Numbered from the stretch's first letter, positions 9,182 through 18,717 are shown. The stretch is 64,000 bases of DNA from Streptomyces marincola (GCF_020410765.1 NZ_CP084541.1:3925001-3989000); one strand, 5' to 3'. Notes: a model not told the origin generated them from the letters alone. Made by a program: numbers and translations.

Positions 9182-10129
9182 TTACCTGCGGCGCCGTTGG
9201 ATCGCCAGTGCGGCCACCGCGCCACCTGCGACGGCGCCCGCGCCGGCCGCAGCGGGCACCCCGACGCGCACCGCTTTGCGGCCGGTCCTGTAGTCGCGCA
9301 ACCGCCAGCCCATTTCGCGCGCGTGTGCGCGCAGCCTGCGGTCGGGATTGATCGCGTACGGATATCCGACGAGCGACAGCAGCGGGATGTCGTTGGCCGA
9401 GTCGCTGTAGGCGGCGCAGCGTTCGAGGTCCAGGTCCTCGGCCTCGGCGAGCGCCTGCACGGCCGCCGCCTTCGCCGGGCCGTGCAGCGGTTCCCCGACG
9501 AGCCGGCCCGTGTAGACGCCGCCGACGGACTCGGCGACCGTGCCGAGCGCGCCGGTCAGGCCGAGCCGCCGGGCGATGATCGTGGCCGTCTCGACGGGCG
9601 CGGCGGTGACCAGCCAGACCCGCTGCCCGGCGTCGAGGTGCGCCTGGGCGAGCGCCCGCGTGCCCGGCCAGATGCGCCCCGCCATGTACTCGTCGTAGAT
9701 CTCCTCGCCGATCTCCATCAGCTCGGCGGCGCGGTGCCCGGCGACGATCGAGAGCGCGCTGTCCCGCGCGTCCGCCATGTGCCCCGCGTTCTCGGCGCCG
9801 GCCAGCCTGAAGTACGCCTGCTGCCAGGCGAACTTCGCCAGCTCGCGCTTGCGGAAGAACTTCCGCTTGTACAGGCCGCGGCCCAGGTGGAAGATCGCCG
9901 CGCCCTGCATCACGGTGTTGTCCAGGTCGAAGAACGCCGCGGCCTTCGGGTCCCCGGGCGCGGGGAAGACCGGCTCCGCGGTCTCGCGCGCGGCCTGCGC
10001 CGACGCCTGCCCGGCCAGCTCGCTGCGCTTGGTGCGCACCCGCTTGCGGGGCGTGAACCAGCTCCGGCGGGCCTCGGCCGGGGGCGGGTCGGACGCGGAA
10101 AGGCGTGGCCTGGCCATGTCCCCGAGCAT
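9182..10129 (-). CDS. HAD-superfamily phosphatase (SerB-like), membrane-tethered
   Basis: A protein of about 315 residues. HAD motif I is FFDLDNTVMQG (about residue 63), motif II is VWLVTAAP and motif IV is AAYSDSANDIPLLSLVG, where the aspartates bind magnesium. The cap region GAAIFHLGRGLYKRKFF is typical of the SerB-like group that includes CicA-type proteins. The extreme C terminus is a hydrophobic Gly/Ala segment followed by a basic QRRRR cluster, which looks like a membrane or tail anchor. The substrate is unknown. Two close ATG codons (10129 and 10117) are possible starts with no decisive ribosome binding site. In S. coelicolor a gene of this type sits between bldN and the glutaredoxin-like gene. 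Confidence 0.85.
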   Translation of the reverse strand: MLGDMARPRLSASDPPPAEARRSWFTPRKRVRTKRSELAGQASAQAARETAEPVFPAPGDPKAAAFFDLDNTVMQGAAIFHLGRGLYKRKFFRKRELAKFAWQQAYFRLAGAENAGHMADARDSALSIVAGHRAAELMEIGEEIYDEYMAGRIWPGTRALAQAHLDAGQRVWLVTAAPVETATIIARRLGLTGALGTVAESVGGVYTGRLVGEPLHGPAKAAAVQALAEAEDLDLERCAAYSDSANDIPLLSLVGYPYAINPDRRLRAHAREMGWRLRDYRTGRKAVRVGVPAAAGAGAVAGGAVAALAIQRRRR

Positions 10130-10201
10130 AGCCAGTGCCTGCGGTGATTCCGGTTGCGCGGGCATGACACCCGGGTGGCGGGGGGCGGCACAATGGGCAC
10201 C

Positions 10202-10501
10202 ATGACCCTGTTGCCCCGCCTGTCCCGCAGAACCCCGGCGCGCGCTCCCGCGCGTCCGCCCCACGAACGCCTCGTCACCCTGATCGGCAAGCCGGGCTGC
10301 CACCTGTGCGACGACGCGCGCCGCGTGGTCGCCGAGGTGTGCGAGCGGACCGGCGCGGCGTGGGAGGAGAAGGACATCACCAGGGACGAGGAGCTGCACC
10401 GCAGGTACTGGGAGCAGATCCCGGTGGTCCTGGTGGACGGGGAGCAGCACGACTTCTGGCGCGTCGACCCCGATCGGCTGCGCCGGGCCTTGGGCGCGTG
10501 A
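10202..10501 (+). CDS. Glutaredoxin-family thioredoxin-fold protein
   Basis: A 99-residue protein with a thioredoxin/glutaredoxin fold. The redox motif is GKPGCHLCDDARRVV (CxxC, residues about 36-39), followed by the strand EEKDITRDEELHRRYW and the cis-proline strand IPVVLVDGEQ. It belongs to the short DUF836/glutaredoxin 2-like group. A role in thiol-disulfide exchange is inferred. It is divergent from the HAD phosphatase and precedes the Rex-regulated heme operon; an upstream in-frame ATG at 10154 is less likely because family members begin near the chosen start. Confidence 0.85.
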   Translation: MTLLPRLSRRTPARAPARPPHERLVTLIGKPGCHLCDDARRVVAEVCERTGAAWEEKDITRDEELHRRYWEQIPVVLVDGEQHDFWRVDPDRLRRALGA

Positions 10502-10681
10502 CCCGGTTCGGGCTACGATGCGCAGTCGCTTTTCCTGCGGTTTTTCCCGGGTTCCGCCCGGGTTGCCGCACGGGCGTCCGCCCGGGTTCGCGGCGCGGGA
10601 GGCATACGTGAGGAGTGTGACCGGGTGTCCTTGTCGTCACATGTGGCTCCGGTCACTTTGGGCGGGCAAAACGGACACCAT

Positions 10682-10703
10682 CTTTGTGCACGCGTTCACA
10701 AAG
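10682..10703 (+). promoter_or_regulatory. Rex operator (ROP) of the rex-hem operon
   Basis: The core TGTGCACGCGTTCACA (10685-10700) differs by one base from the S. coelicolor Rex operator TGTGAACGCGTTCACA, and the palindrome extends three bases on each side. It lies about 85 nt upstream of the rex GTG. A -10-like CATAGC at 10705-10710 directly follows it, so bound Rex should block RNA polymerase until NADH rises. Confidence 0.88.
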
Positions 10704-10786
10704 ACATAGCCTGGGCGCGACGGAGCGGTCCCGGCGCACGCGCCGTGCACACCCGCCCTCCGCTTGGCCCGACCGGCAGGAGCACC

Positions 10787-11569
10787 GTGGCAACTGGCCG
10801 AAACCACCGACCGGCGAACCGTAGCCGTGGCATTCCCGAGGCGACCGTCGCCCGGCTTCCGCTGTACCTGCGGGCGCTGACGGCGCTCTCCGAGCGCTCG
10901 GTGCCCACGGTCTCCTCGGAGGAACTGGCCGGGGCGGCCGGCGTGAACTCGGCGAAGCTGCGCAAGGACTTCTCCTACCTGGGCAGCTACGGCACGCGCG
11001 GCGTCGGCTACGACGTGGAATACCTCGTCTACCAGATCTCCCGCGAACTGGGCCTCACCCAGGACTGGCCCGTCGTCATCGTCGGCATCGGCAACCTCGG
11101 TGCCGCGCTCGCCAACTACGGCGGGTTCGCCTCGCGCGGCTTCCGCGTCGCCGCCCTGATCGACGCCGACTCCTCCATGACCGGGAAGCAGGTCGCCGGC
11201 ATGGCCGTGCAGCACGTGGACGAGCTGGAGGCCATCATCGACACCAACGGCGTCTCGATCGGCGTCATCACGACGCCGGGCGGAGCCGCGCAGCAGGTGT
11301 GCGACCGCCTCGTCGCCGCCGGCGTCACCTCCATCCTGAACTTCGCGCCCACCGTGCTGACCGTTCCCGACGGTGTGGACGTGCGCAAGGTCGACCTGTC
11401 CATCGAGTTGCAGATCCTCGCGTTCCACGAGCAGCGCAAGGCGGCCGAGGAGCTGACCGCGGAGCCCGCGCCCGGCCTGGCCGCCCCCGGCCTGCCCGCG
11501 CCCGAGCCGGGTGCGGCGCGCCGCGGCCAGGACCCCGACGGCGACCTCCCGGTGGTGATGCCGGCATGA
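10787..11569 (+). CDS. rex: Rex, NAD(H)-sensing redox repressor
   Basis: A 260-residue repressor. The N-terminal winged helix (IPEATVARLPLYLRAL, then VSSEELAGAAGVNSAKLRKD and SYLGSYGTRGVGYDV) binds the operator. A Rossmann domain beginning WPVVIVGIGNLGAALANY binds NADH, and a C-terminal helix completes the domain-swapped dimer. After residue 225 there is a Pro/Ala/Gly-rich variable tail. NADH binding releases DNA, so the operon is induced when the respiratory chain is limited. The GTG at 10787 has AGGAG six nt upstream. The gene overlaps hemA by ATGA and is the first gene of rex-hemACDB, probably autoregulated through the operator at 10682-10703. Confidence 0.96.
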   Translation: MATGRNHRPANRSRGIPEATVARLPLYLRALTALSERSVPTVSSEELAGAAGVNSAKLRKDFSYLGSYGTRGVGYDVEYLVYQISRELGLTQDWPVVIVGIGNLGAALANYGGFASRGFRVAALIDADSSMTGKQVAGMAVQHVDELEAIIDTNGVSIGVITTPGGAAQQVCDRLVAAGVTSILNFAPTVLTVPDGVDVRKVDLSIELQILAFHEQRKAAEELTAEPAPGLAAPGLPAPEPGAARRGQDPDGDLPVVMPA

Positions 11570-12918
11570 CTCTGCTCGTGATCGGGCTCAGCCACCGCAG
11601 CGCGCCGGTCAGCTTGCTGGAGCGGGCCGCGCTGCCCGAGGACGCGCGCGGCAAGCTGCTGCGGGACGCCGTCGGCACGGCGAGCGCCGTCGTCGAGGGC
11701 GCCGCCGTGGCCGAGGCCGCGGTGCTCTCCACGTGCAACCGGATCGAGCTGTACGCCGAGGCCGACCGGTTCCACAGCGGGGTCTCGCAGCTGTCCGGCC
11801 TGCTCGCCCGGCACAGCGGCGTTCCGCTTGAGGAGTTGCAGCCCTACCTGTACGTGCACTACGAGGAGCGGGCCGTCACCCACCTGTTCGGCGTGGCCTG
11901 CGGCCTCGACTCGATGGTGGTCGGAGAGGGCCAGATCCTCGGGCAGATCAAGTCCGCGCTGGCGCACGCGCAGGACGAGCAGACCGCGGGCCGCCTGCTG
12001 AACGAGCTGTTCCAGCAGGCGCTGCGGGTCGGCAAGCGCGCCCACAGCGAGACCGGCATCGACCGGGCCGGGCAGTCGCTGGTCACGTTCGGCCTCCAGC
12101 AGCTCGCGCCGGGCGGCGACGTGCCGGGCCGGCTGCGCGGCGCGCGCGCCCTGGTCATCGGCGCGGGTTCGATGTCCTCGCTCGCCGCGACGACCCTCGC
12201 CCGCACCGGTGTGGCCGAACTGGTGATCGCCAACCGGACGCTGGAGCGCGCGGAACGGCTCGCCGCCGCGCTCGGCCAGGACGGCCTCAAGGCGCGGGCC
12301 GTTCCGATCAACGCGATCTCCGTCGCGGCCGAGCTGGCGCTCGCCGACGTCGTGGTGTCCTGCACCGGCGCCTCCGGCCTGGTCCTGACCGCAGAGGCGG
12401 TGGCGCACGCGCGGGGCGAGCGCGACCGCGGCGACCTGGCCATCCTCGACCTCGCCATGCCGAGGGACGTGGACGCCGCCGTGCACGGGCTGCCCGGGGT
12501 CACGCTGGTCGACATCGAATCGCTCGCCGACGCGTCCGCCGACGCGCCGATGGCCGCCGACGTGGACGCGGTGCGCCGGATCGTCGCGGACGAGGCGGCG
12601 GCCCTGTGCGCCGCGCGCCGCGCCGCGCACATCACGCCGACCGTCGTCGCGCTGCGGGCCATGGCCTCCGACGTGGTCGCCGCCGAGCTGACCAGGCTGC
12701 ACGGCCGGCTGCCCGAACTCGGTGACAAGGAGCGCGGCGAGATCACCAGGACCGTGCGCCGCGTCGTGGACAAGTTGCTGCACGCGCCGACCGTGCGCGT
12801 CAAGGAGCTGGCGGGGGAGCCGGGCGGCGACCAGTACGCCGCCGCACTCCGGCAGCTGTTCGACCTCGATCACAGGACGGTCGCCGCCGTCCGCAACCCG
12901 GAACAGGAGCGGTCATGA
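11566..12918 (+). CDS. hemA: Glutamyl-tRNA reductase
   Basis: A 450-residue enzyme of the C5 pathway. It reduces glutamyl-tRNA(Glu) with NADPH to glutamate-1-semialdehyde, the committed step of tetrapyrrole synthesis. The N-terminal catalytic domain begins TLLVIGLSHRSAPVSLLERA and carries the active-site cysteine in STCNRIELYAE (about residue 50), with GLDSMVVGEGQILGQIK following. The NADPH-binding domain reads ALVIGAGSMSSLAA near residue 200, with VISCTGA-like VVSCTGASG. A C-terminal helical dimerisation domain follows (LRQLFDLDH). The length is usual. ATG overlaps the rex stop and the gene overlaps hemC, so coupled translation is expected. The product feeds HemL, encoded separately at 26547. 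Confidence 0.97.
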   Translation: MTLLVIGLSHRSAPVSLLERAALPEDARGKLLRDAVGTASAVVEGAAVAEAAVLSTCNRIELYAEADRFHSGVSQLSGLLARHSGVPLEELQPYLYVHYEERAVTHLFGVACGLDSMVVGEGQILGQIKSALAHAQDEQTAGRLLNELFQQALRVGKRAHSETGIDRAGQSLVTFGLQQLAPGGDVPGRLRGARALVIGAGSMSSLAATTLARTGVAELVIANRTLERAERLAAALGQDGLKARAVPINAISVAAELALADVVVSCTGASGLVLTAEAVAHARGERDRGDLAILDLAMPRDVDAAVHGLPGVTLVDIESLADASADAPMAADVDAVRRIVADEAAALCAARRAAHITPTVVALRAMASDVVAAELTRLHGRLPELGDKERGEITRTVRRVVDKLLHAPTVRVKELAGEPGGDQYAAALRQLFDLDHRTVAAVRNPEQERS

Positions 12919-13874
12919 AGGCCCTGCGGCTCGGAACGCGGCGCAGCCTGCTCGCCATGGCGCAGTCAAGGGGCGTCGCCGAGCAGGTCACCCGGTTGAC
13001 GGGGCGCCCGGTCGAGCTGGTGGAGATCACCACCTACGGGGACGTCTCACGGGAGGCGCTGGCACAGATCGGCGGCACCGGGGTGTTCGTCTCGGCCCTG
13101 CGCGACGCGCTGCTCGCCGGCGAGGTGGACTTCGCCGTGCACTCCCTGAAGGACCTGCCGACCTCGCAGCCGGACACGCTGGCCCTCGCCGCCGTGCCCC
13201 GGCGCGCCGATCCGAGGGACGCCCTGGTCGCGCGCGACGGGCTGACGTTCGAGCGCCTCGCGGTGGCCGGCGGGCGGGCGCGCGTCGGCACGGGTTCGCC
13301 GCGCCGCATGGCGCAGCTGAACGCCTGGGCCCGCGCGCTCGGCTGCGAGATCGAGACGGTCCCGATCCGCGGGAACGTCGACACCCGCATCGGGTACGTC
13401 CGTTCCGGTGAACTGGACGCCGTGGTGCTCGCCTCCGCGGGGCTCCACCGGCTCGGGCGGCAGGGGGAGATCACCGAACTCCTCGCGCCCGACCTCATGC
13501 TGCCCGCCCCCGGCCAGGGGGCACTGGCGATCGAGTGCGCCGCGTCGAACGCGGACCTCGCCGCCGCGCTCGGCGGCCTCGACGACCCCCACACCCGGGT
13601 CGCCGTGACCGCCGAACGCACCCTGCTCGCCGCTCTTGAGGCCGGTTGCAGCGCCCCGGTGGGCGCCCTCGCCGACCTCTCGGCCGAGCGGGACGTCACC
13701 GAAATGCGCCTGTGCGGCGCCGTCGGCACAACCGACGGTTCCACGCTGGTGCAGCTGTCCACCACCGGCCCCGCCCCGGGGTCCGCCGACGAGGCGGCGG
13801 CCATCGGCCGCGAGCTCGCCGAAGAGATGCTCGCCAAGGGCGCGGCCGGTCTTATGGGGGAGCGAGCACATTGA
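12915..13874 (+). CDS. hemC: Porphobilinogen deaminase (hydroxymethylbilane synthase)
   Basis: A 319-residue cytoplasmic enzyme that polymerises four porphobilinogen units into hydroxymethylbilane. It shows RLGTRRSLLAMAQS at the N terminus, HSLKDLPTSQPD with substrate-binding residues, TGSPRRMAQL, IRGNVDTR, and LPAPGQGALAIEC. The dipyrromethane cofactor cysteine is in LEAGCSAPVGA (about residue 240). ATG overlaps the hemA stop (ATGA), and its stop overlaps the TTG start of hemD. Confidence 0.97.
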   Translation: MKALRLGTRRSLLAMAQSRGVAEQVTRLTGRPVELVEITTYGDVSREALAQIGGTGVFVSALRDALLAGEVDFAVHSLKDLPTSQPDTLALAAVPRRADPRDALVARDGLTFERLAVAGGRARVGTGSPRRMAQLNAWARALGCEIETVPIRGNVDTRIGYVRSGELDAVVLASAGLHRLGRQGEITELLAPDLMLPAPGQGALAIECAASNADLAAALGGLDDPHTRVAVTAERTLLAALEAGCSAPVGALADLSAERDVTEMRLCGAVGTTDGSTLVQLSTTGPAPGSADEAAAIGRELAEEMLAKGAAGLMGERAH

Positions 13875-15592
13875 GCCCCACCACCGCAGATACCACGCAC
13901 GCCGCCCGCGCACAGCCGTCCGGCGACGCCGCGCAGCCGACCGGGACCGCTCACGGGCACGTCACCTTCCTCGGTGCCGGACCCGGCGATCCGGGTCTGC
14001 TGACGTTGCGCGCAGTCGACGTACTGGCGCAGGCCGATGTCCTGATCGCCGACGCCGAGGCGTTCGAAGTGGTGCGCGGGCACGTCAAGCCGGGCACCCA
14101 CACCCCGCTCCAGGGCGCGGACGACGGCGACGCGCCCGGCTCCGCCGCGGACGGGGGGGAACCGGAGCCCTGCGGAACCGGCGATGTGGCCGATCTTGTC
14201 ATGCGGGCCGCGCGGGGCGGCAAGCGGGTGGTCCGTGCCGTCGCGGGCGACCCCGGCATGGACACCGACGCCACCGCCGACATGCTGGCGCTCGCGGCCG
14301 AGGGCATCACGTTCGAGGTGGTCCCCGGCATCGCGCAGGCCGTCGGCGTGGCCGCCTACGCGGGCGTTCCGCTGCGCGACCCGGAGGGCGGGGACGTGCG
14401 GTTCGTCAACGGGCTGACCGCTGACGACCGTTGCTGGACCGAGGTCGGCGCGAGCGACGCGACGGCCGTGGTGTCCACGACCCTGGAGTCCGTGGCCGTG
14501 ACCGCGACCCGGCTGATCGCCGCGGGCCGCAAGCCGGACACGCCGCTGTCGGTGACCGTCGCCGGGACCACCACGCGGCAGCGCACGTGGTCCGCGACGC
14601 TCGGCACGGTGGAGCGGGCCCTGAAGTCCGCCAAGGTGCTGCCCTCCGCGGAGGGCGACCGGCCGGTGATAGCCGTCGTCGGGGAACGCAGCGCGCCGGC
14701 GCAGCGCGAGCAGTTGGCGTGGTTCGAGTCCAAGCCGCTGTTCGGCTGGAAGGTGCTGGTGCCGCGCACGAAGGAGCAGGCGGCGTCGCTCTCCGACCAG
14801 TTGCGGTCCTACGGCGCGGTGCCGAGCGAGGTGCCGACGATCGCCGTCGAGCCGCCGCGCACGCCGCAGCAGATGGACCGGGCCGTCAAGGGCCTGGTCA
14901 CGGGCCGCTACGAGTGGATCGCGTTCACCTCGGTCAACGCGGTGCGCGCGATCCGCGAGAAGTTCGAGGAGTACGGCCTCGACGCGCGGGCGTTCGCCGG
15001 GATAAAGGTCGCCGCCGTCGGTGAGCAGACCGCCCGCGCGCTGCTGCGCTTCGGGGTGCGCCCCGACCTGGTGCCCAGCGGCGAGCAGTCGGCGGCCGGG
15101 CTGCTTGAGGACTGGCCCCCGTACGACCCGGTGTTCGACCCGATCGACCGGGTGTTCCTGCCGCGCGCCGACATCGCGACCGAGACGCTGGTCGCGGGCC
15201 TGGTCGAGCTGGGCTGGGAGGTCGACGACGTCACCGCGTACCGGACCGTGCGCGCCTCGCCGCCGCCGGCGGCGACCCGTGAGGCGATCAAGGGCGGCGG
15301 GTTCGACGCGGTGCTCTTCACCTCGTCGAGCACCGTGCGGAACCTGGTGGGCATCGCGGGCAAGCCGCACAACGTCACGGTGATCGCCTGCATCGGCCCG
15401 GCCACCGCGCGGACGGCGGAGGAGCACGGCCTGCGGGTCGACGTGATGTCCCCCGAGCCCTCGGTGCACCGGCTGGCCGAGGCGCTGGCGGAGTTCGGCG
15501 CGCGCAGGCGGCAGGCGGCCCTTGAGGCCGGTGAGGTACTGAAGCGGCCGAGCGAGAAGAGGCCGCAGCGCAGGAGGACGCGAACGCCATGA
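13871..15592 (+). CDS. hemD: HemD fusion: uroporphyrinogen-III synthase with a diverged methyltransferase-like domain
   Basis: A 573-residue two-domain protein. Residues about 28-230 form a CobA/SUMT-type tetrapyrrole methyltransferase fold, shown by [20 protein letters not shown] and VLIADAE. Residues about 288-550 form the HemD domain, which closes hydroxymethylbilane to uroporphyrinogen III ([59 protein letters not shown]). The start is TTG, overlapping the hemC stop, with GGGGGAG eight nt upstream. The SAM-pocket motif that normally reads GGDPFxFGRG is replaced by AGDPGMDTD, so methyltransferase activity is doubtful; HemD activity is expected. The C terminus is basic ([10 protein letters not shown]). 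Confidence 0.93.
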   Translation: MSPTTADTTHAARAQPSGDAAQPTGTAHGHVTFLGAGPGDPGLLTLRAVDVLAQADVLIADAEAFEVVRGHVKPGTHTPLQGADDGDAPGSAADGGEPEPCGTGDVADLVMRAARGGKRVVRAVAGDPGMDTDATADMLALAAEGITFEVVPGIAQAVGVAAYAGVPLRDPEGGDVRFVNGLTADDRCWTEVGASDATAVVSTTLESVAVTATRLIAAGRKPDTPLSVTVAGTTTRQRTWSATLGTVERALKSAKVLPSAEGDRPVIAVVGERSAPAQREQLAWFESKPLFGWKVLVPRTKEQAASLSDQLRSYGAVPSEVPTIAVEPPRTPQQMDRAVKGLVTGRYEWIAFTSVNAVRAIREKFEEYGLDARAFAGIKVAAVGEQTARALLRFGVRPDLVPSGEQSAAGLLEDWPPYDPVFDPIDRVFLPRADIATETLVAGLVELGWEVDDVTAYRTVRASPPPAATREAIKGGGFDAVLFTSSSTVRNLVGIAGKPHNVTVIACIGPATARTAEEHGLRVDVMSPEPSVHRLAEALAEFGARRRQAALEAGEVLKRPSEKRPQRRRTRTP

Positions 15593-16581
15593 GCTTTCCC
15601 CAGGTCCGGCCGAGGCGGCTGCGGACCACGCCGGCGATGCGGCGCATGGTCGCGGAGCACCGGCTGCACCCCGCGAACCTGATCCTGCCGGCGTTCGTCC
15701 GCGAGGACGTCGACGAGCCGGTGCCGATCGGCTCCATGCCGGGGGTGGTCCAGCACTCGGTCGACTCGCTGCGCGAGGCGGCGGCCGAGGCGGCGGACGC
15801 GGGCGTCAGCGGCATCATGCTGTTCGGGGTGCCGGACGAGGCGAAGAAGGACGCGGTCGGCTCGCCCGGCACCGACCCGGACGGCATCCTCCAGCGCGGG
15901 CTGCGCGCGGTGCGCGAGGAGGTGGGCGACGCGCTGGTCGTGATGGCCGACCTGTGCCTCGACGAGGTCACCGACCACGGTCACTGCGGCGTGCTCGACG
16001 CGGCCGGCCGGGTGGACAACGACGCGACGCTGGAGCGGTACGCCGAGATGGCCGTGGTGCAGGCCGAGGCGGGCGCCCACGTGCTCGGCCCGAGCGGCAT
16101 GATGGACGGCCAGGTCGGCCACGTGCGCCGGGCCCTGGACGCGGCGGGCCACCAGGACGTGGCGCTCATGGCGTACACGGCGAAGTACGCGTCCGCGTTC
16201 TACGGGCCGTTCCGCGAGGCGGTGAACTCCTCGCTGAAGGGCGACCGCAGGACGTACCAGCAGGACCCGCCGAACGCCCGCGAGGCGCTGCGCGAGCTGG
16301 AACTCGACGTCGCGGAGGGCGCCGACCTGGTGATGGTCAAGCCGGGCCTGCCCTACCTGGACATCCTGCGGGCGGTCGCCGACGCGTCCCCCGTTCCCGT
16401 GGCCGCCTACCAGATCTCCGGCGAGTACGCGATGGTCGAGGCGGCGGCGGAACGCGGCTGGATCGACCGGGAGCGGGCGATCGACGAGACGCTGACGGCG
16501 TTCGTGCGGGCCGGGGCCGGCCTGGTCCTCACCTACTGGGCGACCGAGCACGCGCGGCGGCTGCGGGCCGCCGCCGGCTGA
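15589..16581 (+). CDS. hemB: Porphobilinogen synthase (delta-aminolevulinate dehydratase)
   Basis: A 330-residue enzyme that condenses two 5-aminolevulinate molecules into porphobilinogen. The Schiff-base lysines are in [15 protein letters not shown] (about residue 198) and [13 protein letters not shown] (about residue 250). The metal-site segment reads [17 protein letters not shown]; the Asp at the position of the second zinc-cysteine marks the magnesium-dependent type rather than the triple-cysteine zinc type. ATG overlaps the hemD stop. It is the last gene of the rex-hem operon, followed by a terminator at 16617. Confidence 0.97.
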   Translation: MSFPQVRPRRLRTTPAMRRMVAEHRLHPANLILPAFVREDVDEPVPIGSMPGVVQHSVDSLREAAAEAADAGVSGIMLFGVPDEAKKDAVGSPGTDPDGILQRGLRAVREEVGDALVVMADLCLDEVTDHGHCGVLDAAGRVDNDATLERYAEMAVVQAEAGAHVLGPSGMMDGQVGHVRRALDAAGHQDVALMAYTAKYASAFYGPFREAVNSSLKGDRRTYQQDPPNAREALRELELDVAEGADLVMVKPGLPYLDILRAVADASPVPVAAYQISGEYAMVEAAAERGWIDRERAIDETLTAFVRAGAGLVLTYWATEHARRLRAAAG

Positions 16582-16616
16582 CCGGGCCGGGCGCGTTCCC
16601 GCCGCGCGGGGTGCCC

Positions 16617-16640
16617 GCGCGGGCCCGTCCGGGCCCGCGC
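16617..16640 (+). terminator. Terminator of the rex-hemACDB operon
   Basis: Perfect 11-bp stem GCGCGGGCCCG (16617-16627) and CGGGCCCGCGC (16630-16640) with a 2-nt centre, 36 nt after the hemB stop. Confidence 0.75.
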
Positions 16641-16750
16641 GACGCGACCGGGGCGCCGCGCCGCCCGAACGGGGGTCCGGTCATCATGGTGGTGCCACGA
16701 GAGGGCCGAACGCCGCGGAGCCCGCGGTCCACCGACGTCAGGAGGCGCAC

Positions 16751-17530
16751 GTGTCCACCCCCACCGCCGTCATCACCGGGGCCGGCAGCGGCATCGGGGC
16801 CGCGACCGCGCGGCGGCTGGCCGCCGCGGGGTTCCGCGTGGTGCTCGCCGCCCGCAGGACCGACCGGGTCGACGCGCTCGCGGACGAGCTGACGCGGGCC
16901 GGCCACGCCGCCGAGGCCCGCACGCTGGATGTGACCGACCGGGCGGCGGTCGACGCGTTCGCGGCCGGCCTCGACCGGTGCGACGTGCTGGTCAACAACG
17001 CCGGCGGCGCGCTCGGCATGGAGCCGGTCGCGGAGGCGGACCCGGCCGACTGGCGCGCCATGTACGAGGTGAACGTGCTCGGCGTGCTGCACATGACCCA
17101 GGCCCTGCTGCCCGCGCTTGAGGCGTCGGGCGCGGGAACCGTGCTCGTGGTGTCCTCGACGGCCGGCCTCGGCGTGTACGAGGGCGGCGGCGGGTACGTG
17201 GCGGCCAAGCACGGCGTGCACGCGGTGGCGCAGACGCTGCGCCTCGAAATCGTCGACCGGCCGGTGCGCGTCATCGAGATCGCGCCCGGCATGGTGCGCA
17301 CCGACGAGTTCTCGCTGGTGCGCTTCCGCGGCGACGAGGAGCGGGCGGCGCGCGTGTACGAGGGCGTGGCCGAGCCGCTGACCGCGGAGGACGTCGCGGA
17401 CACCATCGCGTGGGCGGTCACCAGGCCGCCGCACGTGAACGTCGACCTGCTGGTGCTGCGCCCGCGCGCCCAGGCGTCCAACAGCAAGGTGCACAGGGAG
17501 CCGGCGCCCGGCGCCCGGCCCGGGGCGTGA
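16751..17530 (+). CDS. Classical short-chain dehydrogenase/reductase (YdfG-like)
   Basis: A 259-residue NADP-type SDR. It shows TGAGSGIGAATARRL (cofactor glycine motif, residues 9-23), basic residues in LAARRTDRV favouring NADPH, NNAGGALG, catalytic Ser in VVSSTAG, and the YVAAK Tyr/Lys pair near residue 155, then PGMVRTDEF. It resembles the YdfG/serine-3-hydroxy-acid dehydrogenase group, though the substrate is unknown. GTG start with AGGAGG ten nt upstream. It overlaps the next gene by GTGA. Confidence 0.88.
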   Translation: MSTPTAVITGAGSGIGAATARRLAAAGFRVVLAARRTDRVDALADELTRAGHAAEARTLDVTDRAAVDAFAAGLDRCDVLVNNAGGALGMEPVAEADPADWRAMYEVNVLGVLHMTQALLPALEASGAGTVLVVSSTAGLGVYEGGGGYVAAKHGVHAVAQTLRLEIVDRPVRVIEIAPGMVRTDEFSLVRFRGDEERAARVYEGVAEPLTAEDVADTIAWAVTRPPHVNVDLLVLRPRAQASNSKVHREPAPGARPGA

Positions 17531-18651
17531 ACGAGCCCGGCCCGGCGCCCGTGCTGCGGCCGGGCGCCGGCGGGGGAGTGGGCCTCGCGGACGCGGTCGA
17601 GCCGTTCCTGGCCGGCCCCGAGCCGGTCGCGGCCGGGTTCGTGGTGCTCGGCGCGCGGGACGGCGAGATCCTCGAACACGCCGCGGGCGGCTGGGCGGTG
17701 GCCTACGGGGAGCACGAGGGCCGGCCCGTTCCGCTGCCCGAGGCGGAACGGGTGCCGATGACGCCGGACACCGTGTTCGACGTGGCGTCGCTGACGAAGG
17801 TGTTCACGGCGCTCGTCGCCGTCGCGCTCGCCGAGCGCGGCGTGCTGGACCTGGACGCGCCCGTGTCGCGCGCGCTCCCCGGCTTCCCGCCCGTTCCGCC
17901 GCGCGCCCTGCTCACGCACACCGGCGGCCTCGCGCCGGAGACCGACCTCGGGCCGTACGGGGGGCGCGCGGAGCGGCTCGCCGCCGTCGCGGCGTGCCCG
18001 GTCGGACCGCGGGGCCGCTACCTGTACTCCGACCTGGGGCTGATCGCGGTCGGCGCGGCGGCCGAGGCGGCGGCGGGACTGCCGCTCGACCGGCTGGTGG
18101 CCGACCTGGTCACCGGGCCGCTCGGGCTGGCCGACACCGGCTACCTGCCCGGACGGGCGAGCGTGCCGCGGATCGCGGCCACCGAGTTCCAGCCGTGGAC
18201 CGGGCGCGGGATCGTGCGCGGCACCGTGCACGACGAGAACGCGTTCCACCTGGGCGGTGTCGCCGGGCACGCCGGGATCTTCTCGACCGCGCGGGACCTC
18301 GCGGTGCTCGGGCAGGCGATGCTGGGCGGCGGCCGGTACGGCGGCACGCGCCTGCTCGGAGCGGAGTGGGCGCGCCTGATGCTGACCGACCACAACGCGG
18401 GCCTCGGGCCCGGGGCGGCGCGCGGGCTGGGCTGGCAGCTGGACCAGCCGGACTGGATGGGGCCGCTCGCCTCGCCGACCGCGTTCGGGCACACCGGGTT
18501 CACCGGTACCAGCCTGGTCGCCGACCCCGCGAACGGCGCGCTGCTCGTGCTGCTGACGAACCGCGTGCACCCGACGCGCGAGCGCGGCACGGGGAACGCC
18601 TGCCGGCGCGCGGCGGCGCGTGCGCTGGCGCGCGCCCTCGCGCTCCCGTAG
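17527..18651 (+). CDS. Serine beta-lactamase-fold hydrolase (class C / EstB type)
   Basis: A 374-residue protein of the penicillin-binding-protein-like family. The nucleophile motif SxxK is in VASLTKVFTAL (about residue 86). The second motif is YSDLG in place of the usual YxN, about 80 residues later. A late HTG is seen in FGHTGFTGTS (about residue 325), the position of KTG/HTG. Substrates in this family range from esters to D-amino peptides and lactams, so a resistance role should not be assumed. There is no signal peptide, so it is probably cytoplasmic. The GTG start overlaps the stop of the SDR gene. Confidence 0.85.
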   Translation: MNEPGPAPVLRPGAGGGVGLADAVEPFLAGPEPVAAGFVVLGARDGEILEHAAGGWAVAYGEHEGRPVPLPEAERVPMTPDTVFDVASLTKVFTALVAVALAERGVLDLDAPVSRALPGFPPVPPRALLTHTGGLAPETDLGPYGGRAERLAAVAACPVGPRGRYLYSDLGLIAVGAAAEAAAGLPLDRLVADLVTGPLGLADTGYLPGRASVPRIAATEFQPWTGRGIVRGTVHDENAFHLGGVAGHAGIFSTARDLAVLGQAMLGGGRYGGTRLLGAEWARLMLTDHNAGLGPGAARGLGWQLDQPDWMGPLASPTAFGHTGFTGTSLVADPANGALLVLLTNRVHPTRERGTGNACRRAAARALARALALP

Positions 18652-18680
18652 CGGCGGAGCCCCGGGTGTCGCGGACGCGG

Positions 18681-18717
18681 GGCAGGCCCACGGCTGCGGG
18701 AGCGCCGTGGGCCTGCC
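18681..18717. terminator. Bidirectional terminator between the hydrolase and subtilisin genes
   Basis: Perfect 14-bp stem GGCAGGCCCACGGC (18681-18694) and GCCGTGGGCCTGCC (18704-18717) with a 9-nt loop, between two convergent genes. Confidence 0.88.

Noticed and set aside
17527..18651. Beta-lactamase as an antibiotic-resistance gene
   Set aside because: SxxK is present but YxN is YSD, there is no signal peptide, and this fold is mostly esterases and peptidases in actinomycetes.
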